NCBI GenBank assembly: GCA_021307315.1
Contig: JAJSPD010000047.1
Span: forward strand, 302,524-366,523
DNA: 64,000 bases
Direction: 5' to 3'
From: Bisporella sp. PMI_857
Lineage: Eukaryota; Ascomycota; Leotiomycetes; Helotiales; Helotiaceae
Both the position numbers and the translations under genes were made by a program. The notes beneath the pieces were generated by a model, which saw nothing but the letters and a program-made list of their open reading frames with translations, made no database searches and had not been told where the DNA came from. Below, piece by piece: positions 12,195-23,983 of this stretch. Each line of letters starts with the position of its first letter. Within the stretch, counting starts at the first letter, position 1.

Positions 12195-13079
12195 AAAGTT
12201 AGCTTCTATTATATACCCGGAAAAATATATAGAATTGGCCATCATTTTTCTCGAGCGCCTACATCCAAGAAGAGCAAGCTCACTCACTTACATGCATGGA
12301 GTTGCGGGGTATGGAGGAGATGCATGCTGGTGTCCAGTGTTGAAGAAAATAAGCAGCCACGAACGAGGAGATATTACTGGTAGTGTCAACTGTTACTTTC
12401 TTCCATGTAGGTCGAACAAGCTGAGCAAATATGTACAATGGGTCTATATCTTTCGTCAGCCAATATTCTGTTACGGTAAGGCTCTCGCAAACAAGTCAAT
12501 ATCCTGTTCTCTCAGTGATTTTCGTGGACATCGGAATTTTTCAATATACAGATGCTAGGACTATATTCAACTATGCCTCTTTAAGCCATCAAGACCTCTA
12601 TTTCCCTTCCTCATTGCGCTGGACTTCCCTCGAAAATAAAGGTATGGAGAATCTCATCCAAAATATATTTCAACTAACCCAATTTCTGTCTCATTCCTAT
12701 CGCAACATTGACAGAGTTAATTCTTGTGGGACCGATTACGGCCCGCAACGCGCTTAGTCAGAATTATAAACCTACACTAATTATAGTGTAGGTGTATTGA
12801 GACCCTGGGTCAGCCGAGATGCTGGTCGGATATAGAGAGAAAGTAGCCGATTATCTGAATGTTTCTTTCACGCAACCAAGGGGCAAACTAGATCACCTAC
12901 AATGCCGCTGGGAGTTAAACGGAAGAACAGCAGAGGATTGCATATTATTGAATGCGCCTAGGCTCTGCATACTTATCAGGGAATAGAAAGCAAGATCCAA
13001 GAAAGTTAAGTCGTAAGCAGAATCTCTTGCCTTAATTAATGCTGAGGACTAAGATAGTGCCATACATATGTGATTAATT
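12195..13079. other. Intergenic, nothing recognised
   Basis: Spacer between convergent genes (SPC3 plus, regulator minus), holding their 3' untranslated regions. No motif-supported frame. Confidence 0.45.
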
Positions 13080-14807
13080 TCAATTCTCAAGCGCTGCTGG
13101 AAGTTCAAGCAGTAGATGCTCATATGAATGTTGAAGTATCTTAAGTTCGTCACCAAATACCAGGTCAACCCAGATATAGCTTTTCGCCGTCGCAATAAGT
13201 GAATTCCAAGACAGCCAGCCCATTTTAAATGCTATCTGTGCGGTGCTTTCTCGGAACCAAGCGCCTTCCGGGCTGTCCAGACTTTCCACCATGCCCATAA
13301 ACAGTACCCAAAGTAGTATTCCGTCCTTTTTAACTAAATGTGAGTCCATTTCAGCCATAGAGATGAGTTTTTTTAGCTTGGTGACGTATAGCTGTGTTTC
13401 GACCCCCATTTGGCCCGATATGCGGCGAAGCTTACACAGAAACAGGATGAATCCTAGTCTGGTCATTTCCTCCATTATATATGAGCCTCTGTTAGCTGTC
13501 ACATCATATGGCATGCCAACCAAGATGTGCAATATTGGGTCAACCCAGTAGGTCAAAAACTTGACGTTCTTCCATGACTCGCCTCTATCTGTTTTATAGT
13601 TGATGAACCCGATGGCAACGAGAATGTCATCATAGGTTCGATTTAATGAATGGCCGTTCGGCAAAGTCTGTAAAAGCAAGGGTTTACGCTCCTCCGATAG
13701 ATCGTGATAGTTGTAGAGCTTTCTAAGAAGGCTAGAGCGACCATTGCTAAGAACTCGATCCGGAAATTTGAACCGAGGTCTTGTGTCTCGACTGCATGCG
13801 GCGGACAGATCAAGACCAAACACCATACATCTTAGAGAGGGGTTAAAGTCCAGGCTTTCTAGCCCTCCTCGGAGGTCAAGGATTTTTGCTAGGCCATTGA
13901 CGTGGAAATCAAAATCTGAGCGGTCCTTATTGTAGAACTGAATATGTACTGTTGGTTAGCTACACGTTCCTCACTTAAGCCAATAAAGTTGCTTACCGTC
14001 CAGCAAATGAAACCCGCAACACTATATACTACGGCCTCGCTTGCTCTCATCTCCGGATTCGATAGTTTTTCATTGACAGCCCTCAGTGCCAGCGCATGAT
14101 ACATTGCAGATACTGGATAATCACCATCCCTTCCATAAGCATGATACAGGCTCAAGGATACGTTTGCCAGAAATTGGTAGAAGGAGGTAGCATCTTTGAC
14201 CGCTGTAGGAAGCCAGGTCGTTCTATATGTGGAGAAGACGGGGTCTTTATTGATATCAACCCTCACTGGTCAGAAAAGTGAGCTATCCTATTCTTGAGCA
14301 TCACGGTGAGGTTCACATACATTGGTCAAGTAGCCAACGCTCTCTTGACGTCATGGGTATCGGGTATTGTGTGAAAGGATCAGATCGACTTGTATCAAGG
14401 ACGGTCATGGGGTTCGGCAGGGAAACATATGGCATCCGAGAATTCGGTGTGTGTGGCTCTAGCTGCTTCCCTCGATCTTCTTGTCTATGCGAGCCCGTCC
14501 AATAGTGGTTCTGAGTCAAATCCGATGTATGATAATCCCCAGGTCCCTCAGTAAAGTTTGCAGGTAAACAAAGCTCTATCCGGTTTCGAACAACAGGCCT
14601 CCTTGCCTTCGGAAGATGTTGACGCAAACGCTTTCTAATAAGTATTTCATTCTCTCCACTGGAAAGAGCCCCTGCAGGTACGAGCTTTGGCCGTGGGGTG
14701 ATTGCATGTTTCTGTTCAGCAGTGGATTTGTCGACTGCTCTTCTCACCCTTCTGGACTTATCGGAAGACCTGCCCCCCAAGCTGCATGTATCTTCAATAT
14801 TGGTCAT
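13080..14807 (-). CDS. Fungal_trans_2-type regulator without visible zinc cluster
   Basis: Three exons (14807-14321, 14265-13997, 13937-13080), 537 aa. Introns of 55 nt (gtatgt..accag) and 59 nt (gtaagc..ttcag, branch GCTAACC) restore the frame. The central and C-terminal parts read like the middle homology region of fungal_trans_2 (DUF3468) regulators: a helical block with SLSLYHAYGRD, AMYHALALRAVNEKL, then FDFHVNGLAKILDLRGG. The N-terminus (SSDKSRRVRRAVDKSTAEQK) is basic but has no Cys6 pattern. Many members of this family lack the DNA-binding cluster, so it may act as a cofactor or be a decayed regulator. It is divergent from no close enzyme; the zinc alcohol dehydrogenase lies upstream on the same strand, so a regulatory link to it is possible but only positional. 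Confidence 0.7.
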
Positions 14808-15287
14808 TGTCCCCGTAGCCTCCTAATATATGCAGCAGACATCAAGCCTCCGCTTGCGATCTCAAAAGCCACCTCGCGAACTATCGATTTTTTTACTGAA
14901 TCGCTAGACGGAATGATTGAGCCTCAAGGGATTGAGCAGACGCTGCACATTGCCCTTTATTCTTTCCATCTGTTCTTCTTCCACTACTGGTTTTGGTTCA
15001 CTTTCTAGGATGTTAGGTAATCCAGGCAGACGGCGACATATGGCGGACCTTTGGAACTGATTACCAATCATTCTGCATAGGACTTATAAGCCTTGGCATT
15101 GACCTCGCTTAGCAAGGTGCTACTATTGACATGAACAAAGCAATATAATTGTTTGATGCGGCTAGGCATATATTTCTAGTGAATGTAGTGAATCTCTAAG
15201 TCAGCAGATTTTGCAGATTTTGTCATTCTTTACAGATATTAGAGCATGGGCTTGTATCCTACTCGTCACTAAACACTCATAGGATCA
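14808..15287. other. Intergenic between regulator and dehydrogenase
   Basis: About 480 bp. It contains the regulator promoter and the 3' end of the dehydrogenase. I searched it for a missed zinc-cluster exon of the regulator and saw none. Confidence 0.45.
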
Positions 15288-16388
15288 TCAAGCTTTCAAA
15301 ACAGCTCTATACCGCATCCCACCCTCCTCCAACTTCTTTATTGCCGTATTTACGCCTTCTTTGGTCATGGGGAACTCTTCCAATATCGGCTTTACCCCGT
15401 GTTCAGCAGCAAATTCAAGCAGTTTAGCCACACTTTCTGGCGTTGAACTACAATGACCCACAAACGAGAGCTCTTTGAGAAGGAAGGGGAAGAACGGAAT
15501 TACCAGATCTTCTGTTGTTACTGTAAGCGGAAATATCTTGCCAAAGGGGTTCATTATCTCCATGTATCTAACGACTTATCAGCAAATAATATGAACATAT
15601 GAGGGACACTTACAGTTTCCAATCAGGATGCTGGCTCGTCGTCACGAATAGATGATCTAGCCCCCCCTTCAATTTGAAATCCTCCACCAATTTTGTAGCC
15701 ACAAACTCACTCGCTCCAAGACTCAGCGCCTCTTCTCTCTTCTTATCCGTGCTTGAGAACGCAACAACCTCGCAGCCCCATTTTCTGGCAAATTGGATCG
15801 CTAGATGTCCCAACCCCCCAATACCTACAACTCCCACCCTCTGACCGGGTTTAACATATTTGAGGATAGGAATGAAGACCGTTTGACCGGCGCAAAAGAG
15901 AGGAGCCGCGTCGGCGTCGCTGATTTGAGATGGAATCCGGTGGATGAGTGTTTCAGGCCAGACAGAGTAAGTTGCAAAGGAGCCTTGGTCCAGGTCGTTG
16001 ACTGCATATATGCGAGGATTATTAATGCAGTGGAAGTGCGAACCTTTGAGACACCATTCACAGATGCCGCAGCCGTCCTTGACGTAGCCAAATCCCACAC
16101 GTTCTCCGCTGCCAGAAATCAGGATCGACTTTACCATGTAAGGGAGAGAAAGGCTTACATTTTCCAATTCCCTTTAACGCCGTCCCCAGATCCTTCGATA
16201 GTCCCAACACCTTCATGGCCGAGTACCATATCCCTGTGCAGGTTATGAAGGTCTGTTCCGCAAACACCAGAATAAGTTATACGGATCAATAGCTCGTTAC
16301 CCTTCAGCTCTCGGCCAGCGTAGATTCCCTCTGTAATACTGCCATCAGGTGATCCATGGAGTGTTGTGAAGGATTGAAATGGAGCCAT
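15288..16388 (-). CDS. Zinc-dependent alcohol dehydrogenase (MDR, YADH/CAD type)
   Basis: Three exons (16388-16159, 16108-15614, 15567-15288), 334 aa. Introns of 50 and 46 nt (branch GCTGATA in the second) close the frame. Medium-chain dehydrogenase layout: catalytic zinc ligands in GVCGTDLH and VLGHEGVG, structural zinc cysteines in DGCGICEWCLKGSHFHC (spacing C-x2-C-x2-C-x7-C), and the dinucleotide-binding GIGGLGHLAIQFA. The sequence after the second Rossmann strand (SSTDKKREEA) suggests NADP preference, which is an inference. It most resembles fungal alcohol dehydrogenase/cinnamyl-type reductases that interconvert aldehydes and alcohols. The exact substrate cannot be read. An in-frame ATG at 16562 would add 58 residues of unlike composition, so 16388 is preferred. 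Confidence 0.88.
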
Positions 16389-18305
16389 TGTTGCGAGTCT
16401 GTTACGAATATTCTGGAAGTATTGTTTTCGTTCAAATTTGGAGATTCGATATAGTGAAGGATGTATCGTAGATAGATAAGGGAAGTAGTAAGCCAAGGCA
16501 CTTTGAAAGATAATCTCCCCTCTTATAGTCTTTAATAAAGATATCCTAGGCCCATCTCTCACTAGTAACCTGCAAGTTCATTAATAATTTATCCTTCAGC
16601 ATGAACTCCTCCGAAGCACCACATTCAGCCAACTTTTGAAGCCATCAAGAGGATAATTAGATGTTCTCTGAGCCAAATCCTGCAACCTCTGCATTATTAA
16701 GCACTAAAGGCATGTTAGTTCATGCAAGCTAGGGCTTGAATAATTGGTTATATCTAGCTTGAAAGCATAAAAGATGCGTGCCAAGAGATATCGCGTAGCC
16801 CCTGATTTGCCATATCCCAATAGGCCAATCACAATGACTCCAACCCGCATACGACTTGCATAAGCCTACCAGCTAAGAATCATAATATCAGTCCATGATT
16901 ATGCCGAATTGCTAATTATACTCGGGGGAGATTCTCAACTAGTAAGCGTGGAGTAATTTTGTCCAGAAAACCTTTTGATCCCAATGACACAGATGACTAT
17001 GGTCAAATAACGACAAAGTCAGGCGAGTTCACTGAACTTAGAGCATTCCCGTGCCATGAAGTCGAGCTATATGAAAAACCACTCACAGAACGTCTTCTTA
17101 CAACCTCAAAGAATTGACCGATATATCATAGAAACGTGATGGCTCACTGGATACGTTATTCCAAGCCCCTAAGGCATGTGTTCCTTAAGCAAACATTCTA
17201 TCCTCCAAATAAAATAACACGTAGGGCACACAATCATAGGTACATTTCTACACTTTCCTCTCCTAGAGTACAACTAATCAATAAAGCTTCTGCATTTAGG
17301 CGATATAGGGCTCGACGAAGCATTCGTCATATCTGCCGTATCCTCTCACCCCATCGTTTTCCTCTACTTAACAACTAACACATCAATTCAGACGAACGTC
17401 GGCAGATTCAGAGCGCCGAACCCCAGTTCACAAACGGTGGCTACTCGTCCAGATATATACACTGACCAAGCATCCCACTGAAGTGCTAGTCCTCTTTGAA
17501 ACCATATCCGGTCGCGATTGTTCCCTATGTTTAAGGTCCGCCTTATAATGATTTGTTCAAGCACTATGATTCTCACCTCGGACCAATACCATATTAGGGG
17601 AAATTATGAGCAGGATCACCCGCAATTTAAGCTCTGTTTTGTTTGTAGGGGAGGTGAGAGGCTGACTGGAACAGGGATGGGAAGCGGAGAGATCATGATG
17701 ATTGAATTCATTCGAATCAGATAGTGCATATGTTAGCTCAGGAAACGAAGGCCAAGTCGGTTTTTGGGCATGATAAGGAAACTTCCTTTCATAGGAACAT
17801 ACACCGGAGTATTATATTTGAAGAATCGGGCTTGGGTCAGATAGTTGGTCTTACATTTTCTGTACTTGGGCTAAAGTGTACTGTACTTCATGTTCATCAT
17901 AGGTACAGAGGGTGGCATTGCCGTGAGCATCAGTACTATTTTCTCTTTCCCAGCTCCAGTGAGTGTGCGGTACACATAACGGTGACGCATCGTCCATGCC
18001 CCGACCCGACCTTCTTCCTGGTGTTAGTGTCCATCTCCCACTTCCCAACCCGGACAAAGCGGTCCTACAGCACAGATACTTCTCAGTTCACTCTTAAAGA
18101 ATGGGTTACCGCCACTGATTATCAGTTTCCAGAATGGACACAAAGCACCCAAGCTCAATGACAGTAAAAGTCCTATACAGATCTAATATCAATAGAAGAC
18201 TGGATTTATCTTTCCATTCGCTCGTTCTTGTAGTCGACTAGGCAACAGCTCATCATATCTACTCAAATTAATGGGGTGCCTAACCTGGTTGAGGACAACA
18301 GGGAC
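16389..18305. other. Intergenic, nothing recognised
   Basis: About 1.9 kb AT-rich. Frames at 17136-17378 and 17724-18161 show no family motif or splice-supported continuation. Confidence 0.45.
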
Positions 18306-20006
18306 CTACACATGTTTCACCCACTCACAGAGTACTTGTCGTGTGACTGCTGGGTCAATAATCTCTTCGACCCCAAACGCATTAGCCGTTCGCACGGGAT
18401 TCATGAGTCGAACATATTCCTCCTCAAGCGCTTTATATCTCAACTGTCTCTCAGCAGGGTCAAGCGCTCTCAATTCTGCAGAATGTCCGACTTCGATCCC
18501 TCCATCCAAAGGAAGGCTCCCCCACTCGCCGCTAGGCCATGCCACTCTCATTCTTGGATCCCTACAGTCTAACATAGCCCCACCTGCTACACCGTATACC
18601 CGCCGAGTGATCACACTGAATATCGGCATTGTTGTGGAGTAGTATGTGGTTGCGAGAGTGACCCCATGTCTCATTGTTGCCGATCGTTCAGCGACAGTTC
18701 CAATAGCATATCCAGGCACATCGACGAACTGAATAACAGGAAGATTGAAAATATCGCAAAACTTAAGATGTCGAGTGATTTTTTGACTTCCTGTCGCATC
18801 TAGCGCGCCGGCATTAACTTCGCAGTTCAAGGATACAACGCCAATAGGGCATCCAGCGAGTCTCGCAAGACCAACAATGGCTGTTGTTCCCCATAGTGCT
18901 CCAATCTCAAACCAACTACCAGCATCGACCACAGCAGTTATAATGCGTTTTGCATTGTACATTCGTGCTTTCTTTCTAGGTATGATGGTCCTAAGTTCCT
19001 CGCATTGACGATCTATTGAATCATCAGTCATGATGACCGGGGGCAGCTTTCCTCCCCAATTCGGCAGAAAACTTAAAACTGTGCGTAGCTGATCAAAGCA
19101 CTCTTGCTCATTAGCGGCAAGGTTATCGATGGTCCCATTTGTACAGTGCATATCAGGGCCCCCTAGATCCGTGAAGCTGAGTCCTTCCTCAAACGTAGCT
19201 CCAGCAACAACCTTTGGGCCTGCATTGAACAAAGATCCTACATCTGCCGCCATAACAGAGAAATGGCATGCGACCACTCTAGCAGCCCCAAGACCGATAG
19301 CAGGACCGAGAACAGCGCCTAGGTTTGGAATTCCCATATTCAGCTGCCGCACCACTTGCGCGAACGAGGGCAAGGGAGGTATATACGAGAAGCCGTCCTT
19401 TCGAATCGTTGTCACACTGCCGCCGCCGGAACTCCCATCCACAAGTTTTAAAATGGGTAGCTTCAAAGCAATGGCCAGCTTCTCCATATATATGGTCTTC
19501 TCAGCCAATGCTCCATCCGCATGCCCAGCCCTTATCGAAAAATCATCCGCGGTAAACACCACCTTTCTCCCGCTCAGCATCGCAAATCCTTGCACATTAT
19601 TTGAAGGTATGTATGACACGGGCTCTTCCTTCGTGCCAGCCAGCTTCTTCCATTGTACTGTCCCCGACACGGAGCCTACCTCGTGGAAACTACCCTCATC
19701 AAAGAGCTCTAGGACGCGTTGGCGCACCCATAGCTTTCCCGCTTGCTTCTGGCGCACGTAGCCTTTGTTTAATATGTTTGGCGTACTAGCAATCCTGCGG
19801 AGGTCATTTAGTTGATTGAGGATGTCGGAATAGTCTGTGGGAAGCTCGTCTTTCTGCTTGACGCGTTTCTTTGTAGTTGTTACATGGCCGACAACCTGCG
19901 AGAGTCTGTCAGCGGGACTGGATGTCACAGTCGGTGTCTTCTGGTTATTTGAATCTGGCATGACGAAAGGAAATAGAGATCCGATTGCTCGTGATCCTTT
20001 GCACAA
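18306..20006 (-). CDS. Acyl-CoA carboxylase carboxyltransferase (beta) subunit
   Basis: Single exon, 566 aa (551 if the second Met at 19961 is used). It is a biotin-dependent carboxyltransferase with two crotonase-like halves. The N half contains VFTADDFSIRAGHADGALAEK and the oxyanion-type DGSSGGGSVTTI, the C half NAGALDATGSQKI, FVDVPGYAIGTVAE and GVAGGAMLD. These match propionyl- or methylcrotonoyl-CoA carboxylase beta chains. The partner biotin carboxylase starts head to head only about 270 bp away, so the two likely form one alpha/beta enzyme. The substrate is not readable from motifs: the first half is closer to PCC-type (DF.. rather than the MCC-type sequence), but fungi usually handle propionyl-CoA by the methylcitrate cycle, which makes this pair notable. 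No clear mitochondrial presequence is visible. Confidence 0.88.
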   Translation of the reverse strand: MCKGSRAIGSLFPFVMPDSNNQKTPTVTSSPADRLSQVVGHVTTTKKRVKQKDELPTDYSDILNQLNDLRRIASTPNILNKGYVRQKQAGKLWVRQRVLELFDEGSFHEVGSVSGTVQWKKLAGTKEEPVSYIPSNNVQGFAMLSGRKVVFTADDFSIRAGHADGALAEKTIYMEKLAIALKLPILKLVDGSSGGGSVTTIRKDGFSYIPPLPSFAQVVRQLNMGIPNLGAVLGPAIGLGAARVVACHFSVMAADVGSLFNAGPKVVAGATFEEGLSFTDLGGPDMHCTNGTIDNLAANEQECFDQLRTVLSFLPNWGGKLPPVIMTDDSIDRQCEELRTIIPRKKARMYNAKRIITAVVDAGSWFEIGALWGTTAIVGLARLAGCPIGVVSLNCEVNAGALDATGSQKITRHLKFCDIFNLPVIQFVDVPGYAIGTVAERSATMRHGVTLATTYYSTTMPIFSVITRRVYGVAGGAMLDCRDPRMRVAWPSGEWGSLPLDGGIEVGHSAELRALDPAERQLRYKALEEEYVRLMNPVRTANAFGVEEIIDPAVTRQVLCEWVKHV

Positions 20007-20275
20007 CGGACGCCATTTTGAATGCCCTGGAAGGAATTAAAGACATCAAAGGTGTAATATTTGCCTCGGCACCTTCCCCACGTTTTCAGGGGAGAACCAC
20101 AGGTGGGACGCGGGGTTGCCGAAGCTCTCGTTTGACATTTTTAGGAGTCAGAGGAACAATTGTGTTCGATTCTCGTTGTATTCAGCAGTATTCATTAGGA
20201 CTACAAAATTTTAGTCCATTTCATGATTCATAACGTATATTACTGTTAACTCAAAAATTAGGGAACTCTATAAAG
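20007..20275. promoter_or_regulatory. Shared divergent promoter of the carboxylase pair
   Basis: 269 bp between the two start codons of the carboxyltransferase and biotin carboxylase genes. A shared promoter would co-express the subunits in equal amounts. I could not identify specific factor sites. Confidence 0.5.
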
Positions 20276-22406
20276 ATGGTCATTTCGCCAATCAAGCGAC
20301 TCCTTGTAGCAAATAGGTACGTATCTATCTTGCTCTACATGTAGTTCTTGTGGTCTCTCTAATGTCGTATTATGCACTAGAGGAGAAATTGCAACAAGAA
20401 TTATTTCCACCGCCAGAGAACTAGAAATCGAAACGTATTCCATATACACCACAAATGATAGCTCGCATAAAATATCTTCGGACTATGCCATACTACTGAA
20501 GTCACCAGCATCGTATTTGGACATCTCTGAGCTAATCGCTATTGTAAAAAAGCACAAGGTAGATGCAGTTCACCCAGGGTATGGCTTTCTATCCGAGTCT
20601 TCCGAATTTGCCCAACGTATGTGGGATGAAGCCAAGGCTTTAGTGATAGGGCCAGGACCTGAAGTTCTGGCTAGAACAGGTGACAAGCTGCAGGCAAGAC
20701 GGCTTGCCGAAGAGTGCAATACACCTGTTCTACCTGCCTTGAAAAATCCAACGAGCAATGTTGCTGAGCTTGAGGCATTTGCATCAAAAATTGGGTATCC
20801 GGTCGTCATCAAGGCAGTGGATGGAGGCGGTGGTAGGGGAATCAGAATCGTGAGAAGCGCAAAGGAGCTACCTGCTCTGGCAAAGAGAGCATTACAAGAA
20901 AGTCCAAGTGGGAAAGTATTTGCTGAGAAAGCGGTAATAGACGGTTTTAGGCATGTGGAGGTGCAGGTAGACTTCTCTGCCCAACTCGGTGTTATGTAGA
21001 TGCTTATCTGAGTATTTAGATTGTTGGAGATGGAAGAGGCAATGTACGACATCTTTGGGAAAGAGAGTGTAGTGTCCAAAGGCGTTTCCAGAAAGTGGTA
21101 GAGTTCGCCCCCAGTTCGATACCAGATCGGAAGCTGGTGGGTGAAGTGATACACGCCGCACTGAGGATGGCTAGGAAGGCGAGTGACAGTCTCTGGCATA
21201 CCAAGACATGCTAATTGAATGTCTTTCTAGGTTAAATATGCATCGTTAGGAACATTTGAGTTCCTTGTACAACCTTTGACTCGAGAATTTTACTTTCTAG
21301 AAGTAAATCCTCGTCTTCAGGTAGAACATACCATCACAGAGTCACTAGCCATGGGCATCGACCTCGTGCAGTTACAATTGTTACTGGCTCAAGGACACAG
21401 CATTCCCTCTCTAGTGATGTCGACTCTTTCAGAGGATCCGAAATCGCCACCTCCAATACACTCGGTCCAGCTCCGACTAACGGCAGAAGATGTGCAGAAT
21501 AGCTGGTCTTTGAGCGTTGGTAAAATTACCTCATTCAGTCTCCCATCAGGCAACGGGATCCGTGTGGATACTCACCTTCAATCTTTGGAAAATATAGTAA
21601 TAGGGACCGACTTCGATAGCTTAGTAGCTAAGATTATCATCACCTCATCAACTTGGCAAAGCGTGGTCCAAAAGGCAAAGCGAGCACTCGCCGATACATA
21701 TATCGAAGGCGTAAGGACAAACATTGATGCTCTCTATGGCATAGTACATAGCGAAGCATTCGCTAACCAGGCGTGTGACACGCAATGGCTAGAGACAAAT
21801 CTCTCATCTGTTCTGACATCTGGGCAACAGCTCCTTAGAAAGAATCGACAAGCGAATTCCATCTCGGCTACTTCAAGACTAGGCGGCCCCACCATATCAG
21901 CAACATCTACCGTGCTATTTAGGAAAGGCGATGCATGGTCCATATCCCTTGTCCCAGAATCACATGCTGGAAAAGCCAAATCAGCACCGAGTCATCTCCA
22001 ACTGACTCGTGTCCTGCGTAATGAGTTTCCGGCATCATTGTCAGCACAAATAACCTATGCATCGCCAACCACGCCACCAACATCCTATATTATGACACTT
22101 GCCAGTACCGCAGCGTCGTTTGGCTCCCTGTCTAGTGCGGCGACACATCGGCGTGGCGATATTTCAAATAGTTGTCACATAATCATCCCATTTCCAGGAA
22201 CACTGATTGAGCTCCTGGTCGATGTGGGCGATGAGGTCAAGAAGGGCAATGTAATTGCCGTGGTTCGCCAAATGAAGATGGAGTTGGAAATCCGGGCAGG
22301 TAGAGCTGGAACTATAATCTGGGTATATGAAGGTGAGGAAGGAGATGAGGTAGGTGAAGGCGTGCTTGTTGCCGAGTTAGATAGTAGTGGTGAGCCGAAG
22401 TTATGA
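20276..22406 (+). CDS. Acyl-CoA carboxylase biotin carboxylase/biotin carrier (alpha) subunit
   Basis: Four exons (20276-20316, 20381-20966, 21020-21178, 21231-22406), 653 aa. Introns 1 and 2 are GT-AG (64 and 53 nt). Intron 3 (21179-21230) starts with GC (AAG|gcgagt..ctttctag); using the nearby GT instead gives an immediate stop. Domain order: biotin carboxylase N-domain ([13 protein letters not shown]), [12 protein letters not shown]-grasp with [30 protein letters not shown], and [16 protein letters not shown], then a BT linker and the biotin carrier with [11 protein letters not shown] (biotinyl-Lys near residue 611). It should carboxylate its own biotin with ATP and bicarbonate and pass CO2 to the adjacent carboxyltransferase. 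No obvious mitochondrial presequence: the mature-like core starts within 10 residues of Met1. Confidence 0.9.
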
Positions 22407-22928
22407 TAATGATATGTATGCCATAGATGATGCTTTTTTCTTTCTTTTTTTCAAAAACGGGCTCGTTTGCCGTGTTGGAGATTGTACCGCTTTCCTCCCA
22501 ATATGATAGCTTGTGATTTTCAGCAAAAGAGAAACGTACATGTAGCTGAGTGATAACTCCTTAGACCAATGTACACAATTCCAGCCTCAATCATCATTTT
22601 CAATTTGGCACTTTCGTCCTAACTGCATTTATGAAATAGGCTAAGCGAGCGTTATTATCAATCCGAATATCCTTAATCTGACAGTAAAAGGACTTAACCA
22701 TTTTGGAGACCGTAACTGATATTCCATTTAGCTTCACACCAAGTGATAATTCATAATATTAAATGCCCACGCTCACAAATGCCTCAGGGTTCATCGAGCA
22801 TATTGGTAAATGTTGCTACTTTCATAGCCGCCCCGTATGGCTAGATCAGGTCAGAAAATCGATATACGTAAAGTCCTGGTCAAGCCACATGGTATCCCAG
22901 ATATAAGGAACCAAATTTAAACGAACAA
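22407..22928. other. Intergenic, nothing recognised
   Basis: Contains the 3' region of the biotin carboxylase gene with a short T/A-rich tract around 22430-22460. The lost 5' end of the following relic may lie here but is unreadable. Confidence 0.4.
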
Positions 22929-23983
22929 ATCCAATACACTCCTCAACTCTCCGCCGTTGGCTACGGTGTTCATCGTGCCCGACACGCTCAGATACGGTGG
23001 TAAGGATTCTCCCACTGAGGTTGAGGCTTACTCGCTCAAGCGTATTGCCGGTCATTTTGTTGAGATCCTGAAAGCGGAAGGACTGGAGGGGATGTGATCG
23101 GGCAGGGCATGGTTGGTGAGCGATTATTTGGAGGTGGAGCGGAGTAAGGGAAAGGAAAGGAAAGTAAGTAACGATGGTAGGGGATCGGTGGCGCTGGGGC
23201 GCTTTTATACCTGGTACCCGAAGCTCTTGAAGGGCTTGGTGTTCATGTCTGCGGGATATCCGGAGCCTTCAAGCGAGGCATTCGATCTCGGTATGCTATC
23301 GTAGTATTCCGAATAGGCATCCAAAATTGCTTGTTGTGACAGATGCATATAACGCACTTTAGCAGCAGTTTTTTTTGGCTACCCAACGTTTGGATACCGG
23401 AAGTTGTTTGACTCGCCAGATGGTGGAGGCTCTTGGATAGCAGCGGAAGCGTGATCATGTAAGAGGAATGAAGTCTCATAGCTAATAAGCGGCATATAGA
23501 AAGGTTCAATCGCATCACTCTTCTATACCTCTGATCTAGAGCTGTGGAGAACACATCTATGTCCCATCAGTAGTCTCCAGAGGTGGCTTAGTGAAGAAAA
23601 AATCGCACCACGGGCGAACTGGCTCACAGAGGAGCCTAAGACGCATGCTAAAGCCGTAGGCCAGAAAGGCTATGCTAACGCGCTCAACGGGTAAATAATA
23701 GCACTCACGAATCCCAATTGCGGCAATAGAATGAATGACTGCTTTCTTATTAGGTACAAATCATCTATCCGCCATACAGACGCAAAAGACAATGCTGTCC
23801 TCTCTGAAGTGCAAAGCACGTTACGCTTCCTACCTTGCTTATCGTGTGCCGAGCAGAGCTGCAGACGCCGGGCTCGCAGAAGCGGATTAAAGAGCTCAAG
23901 GTTGAGACTTTGAGTTGTGGACACTGGCCTTAACTGGAACTACCAGAGAAGACGATTGAGCCACTGAAGACTTTTTTTGCTAG
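22929..23983 (+). pseudogene. Epoxide-hydrolase-like alpha/beta hydrolase relic
   Basis: Pieces of one alpha/beta hydrolase lie in correct order with many stops and frameshifts: VFIVPDTLRYGGKDSPTEVE and EAYSLKRIAGHFVEILKAEG (22965-23090), a degenerate nucleophile elbow followed by RFYTWYPKLLKGLVFMSAGY (about 23195-23260), GYPTFGYRKLFDSPD (about 23380-23415), YTSDLELWRTHLCP and EEKIAPRANWLTEE with KAVGQKGYANALNG (23522-23692), and a last block reading ELKVETLSCGHWP-stop-LELPEK followed by a short tail (about 23890-23983). The final stop is explained by CAA to TAA, a CpA to TpA change. This order matches fungal soluble epoxide hydrolases (catalytic Asp in the elbow, His in GHW). No intact product is possible. 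Confidence 0.8.
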
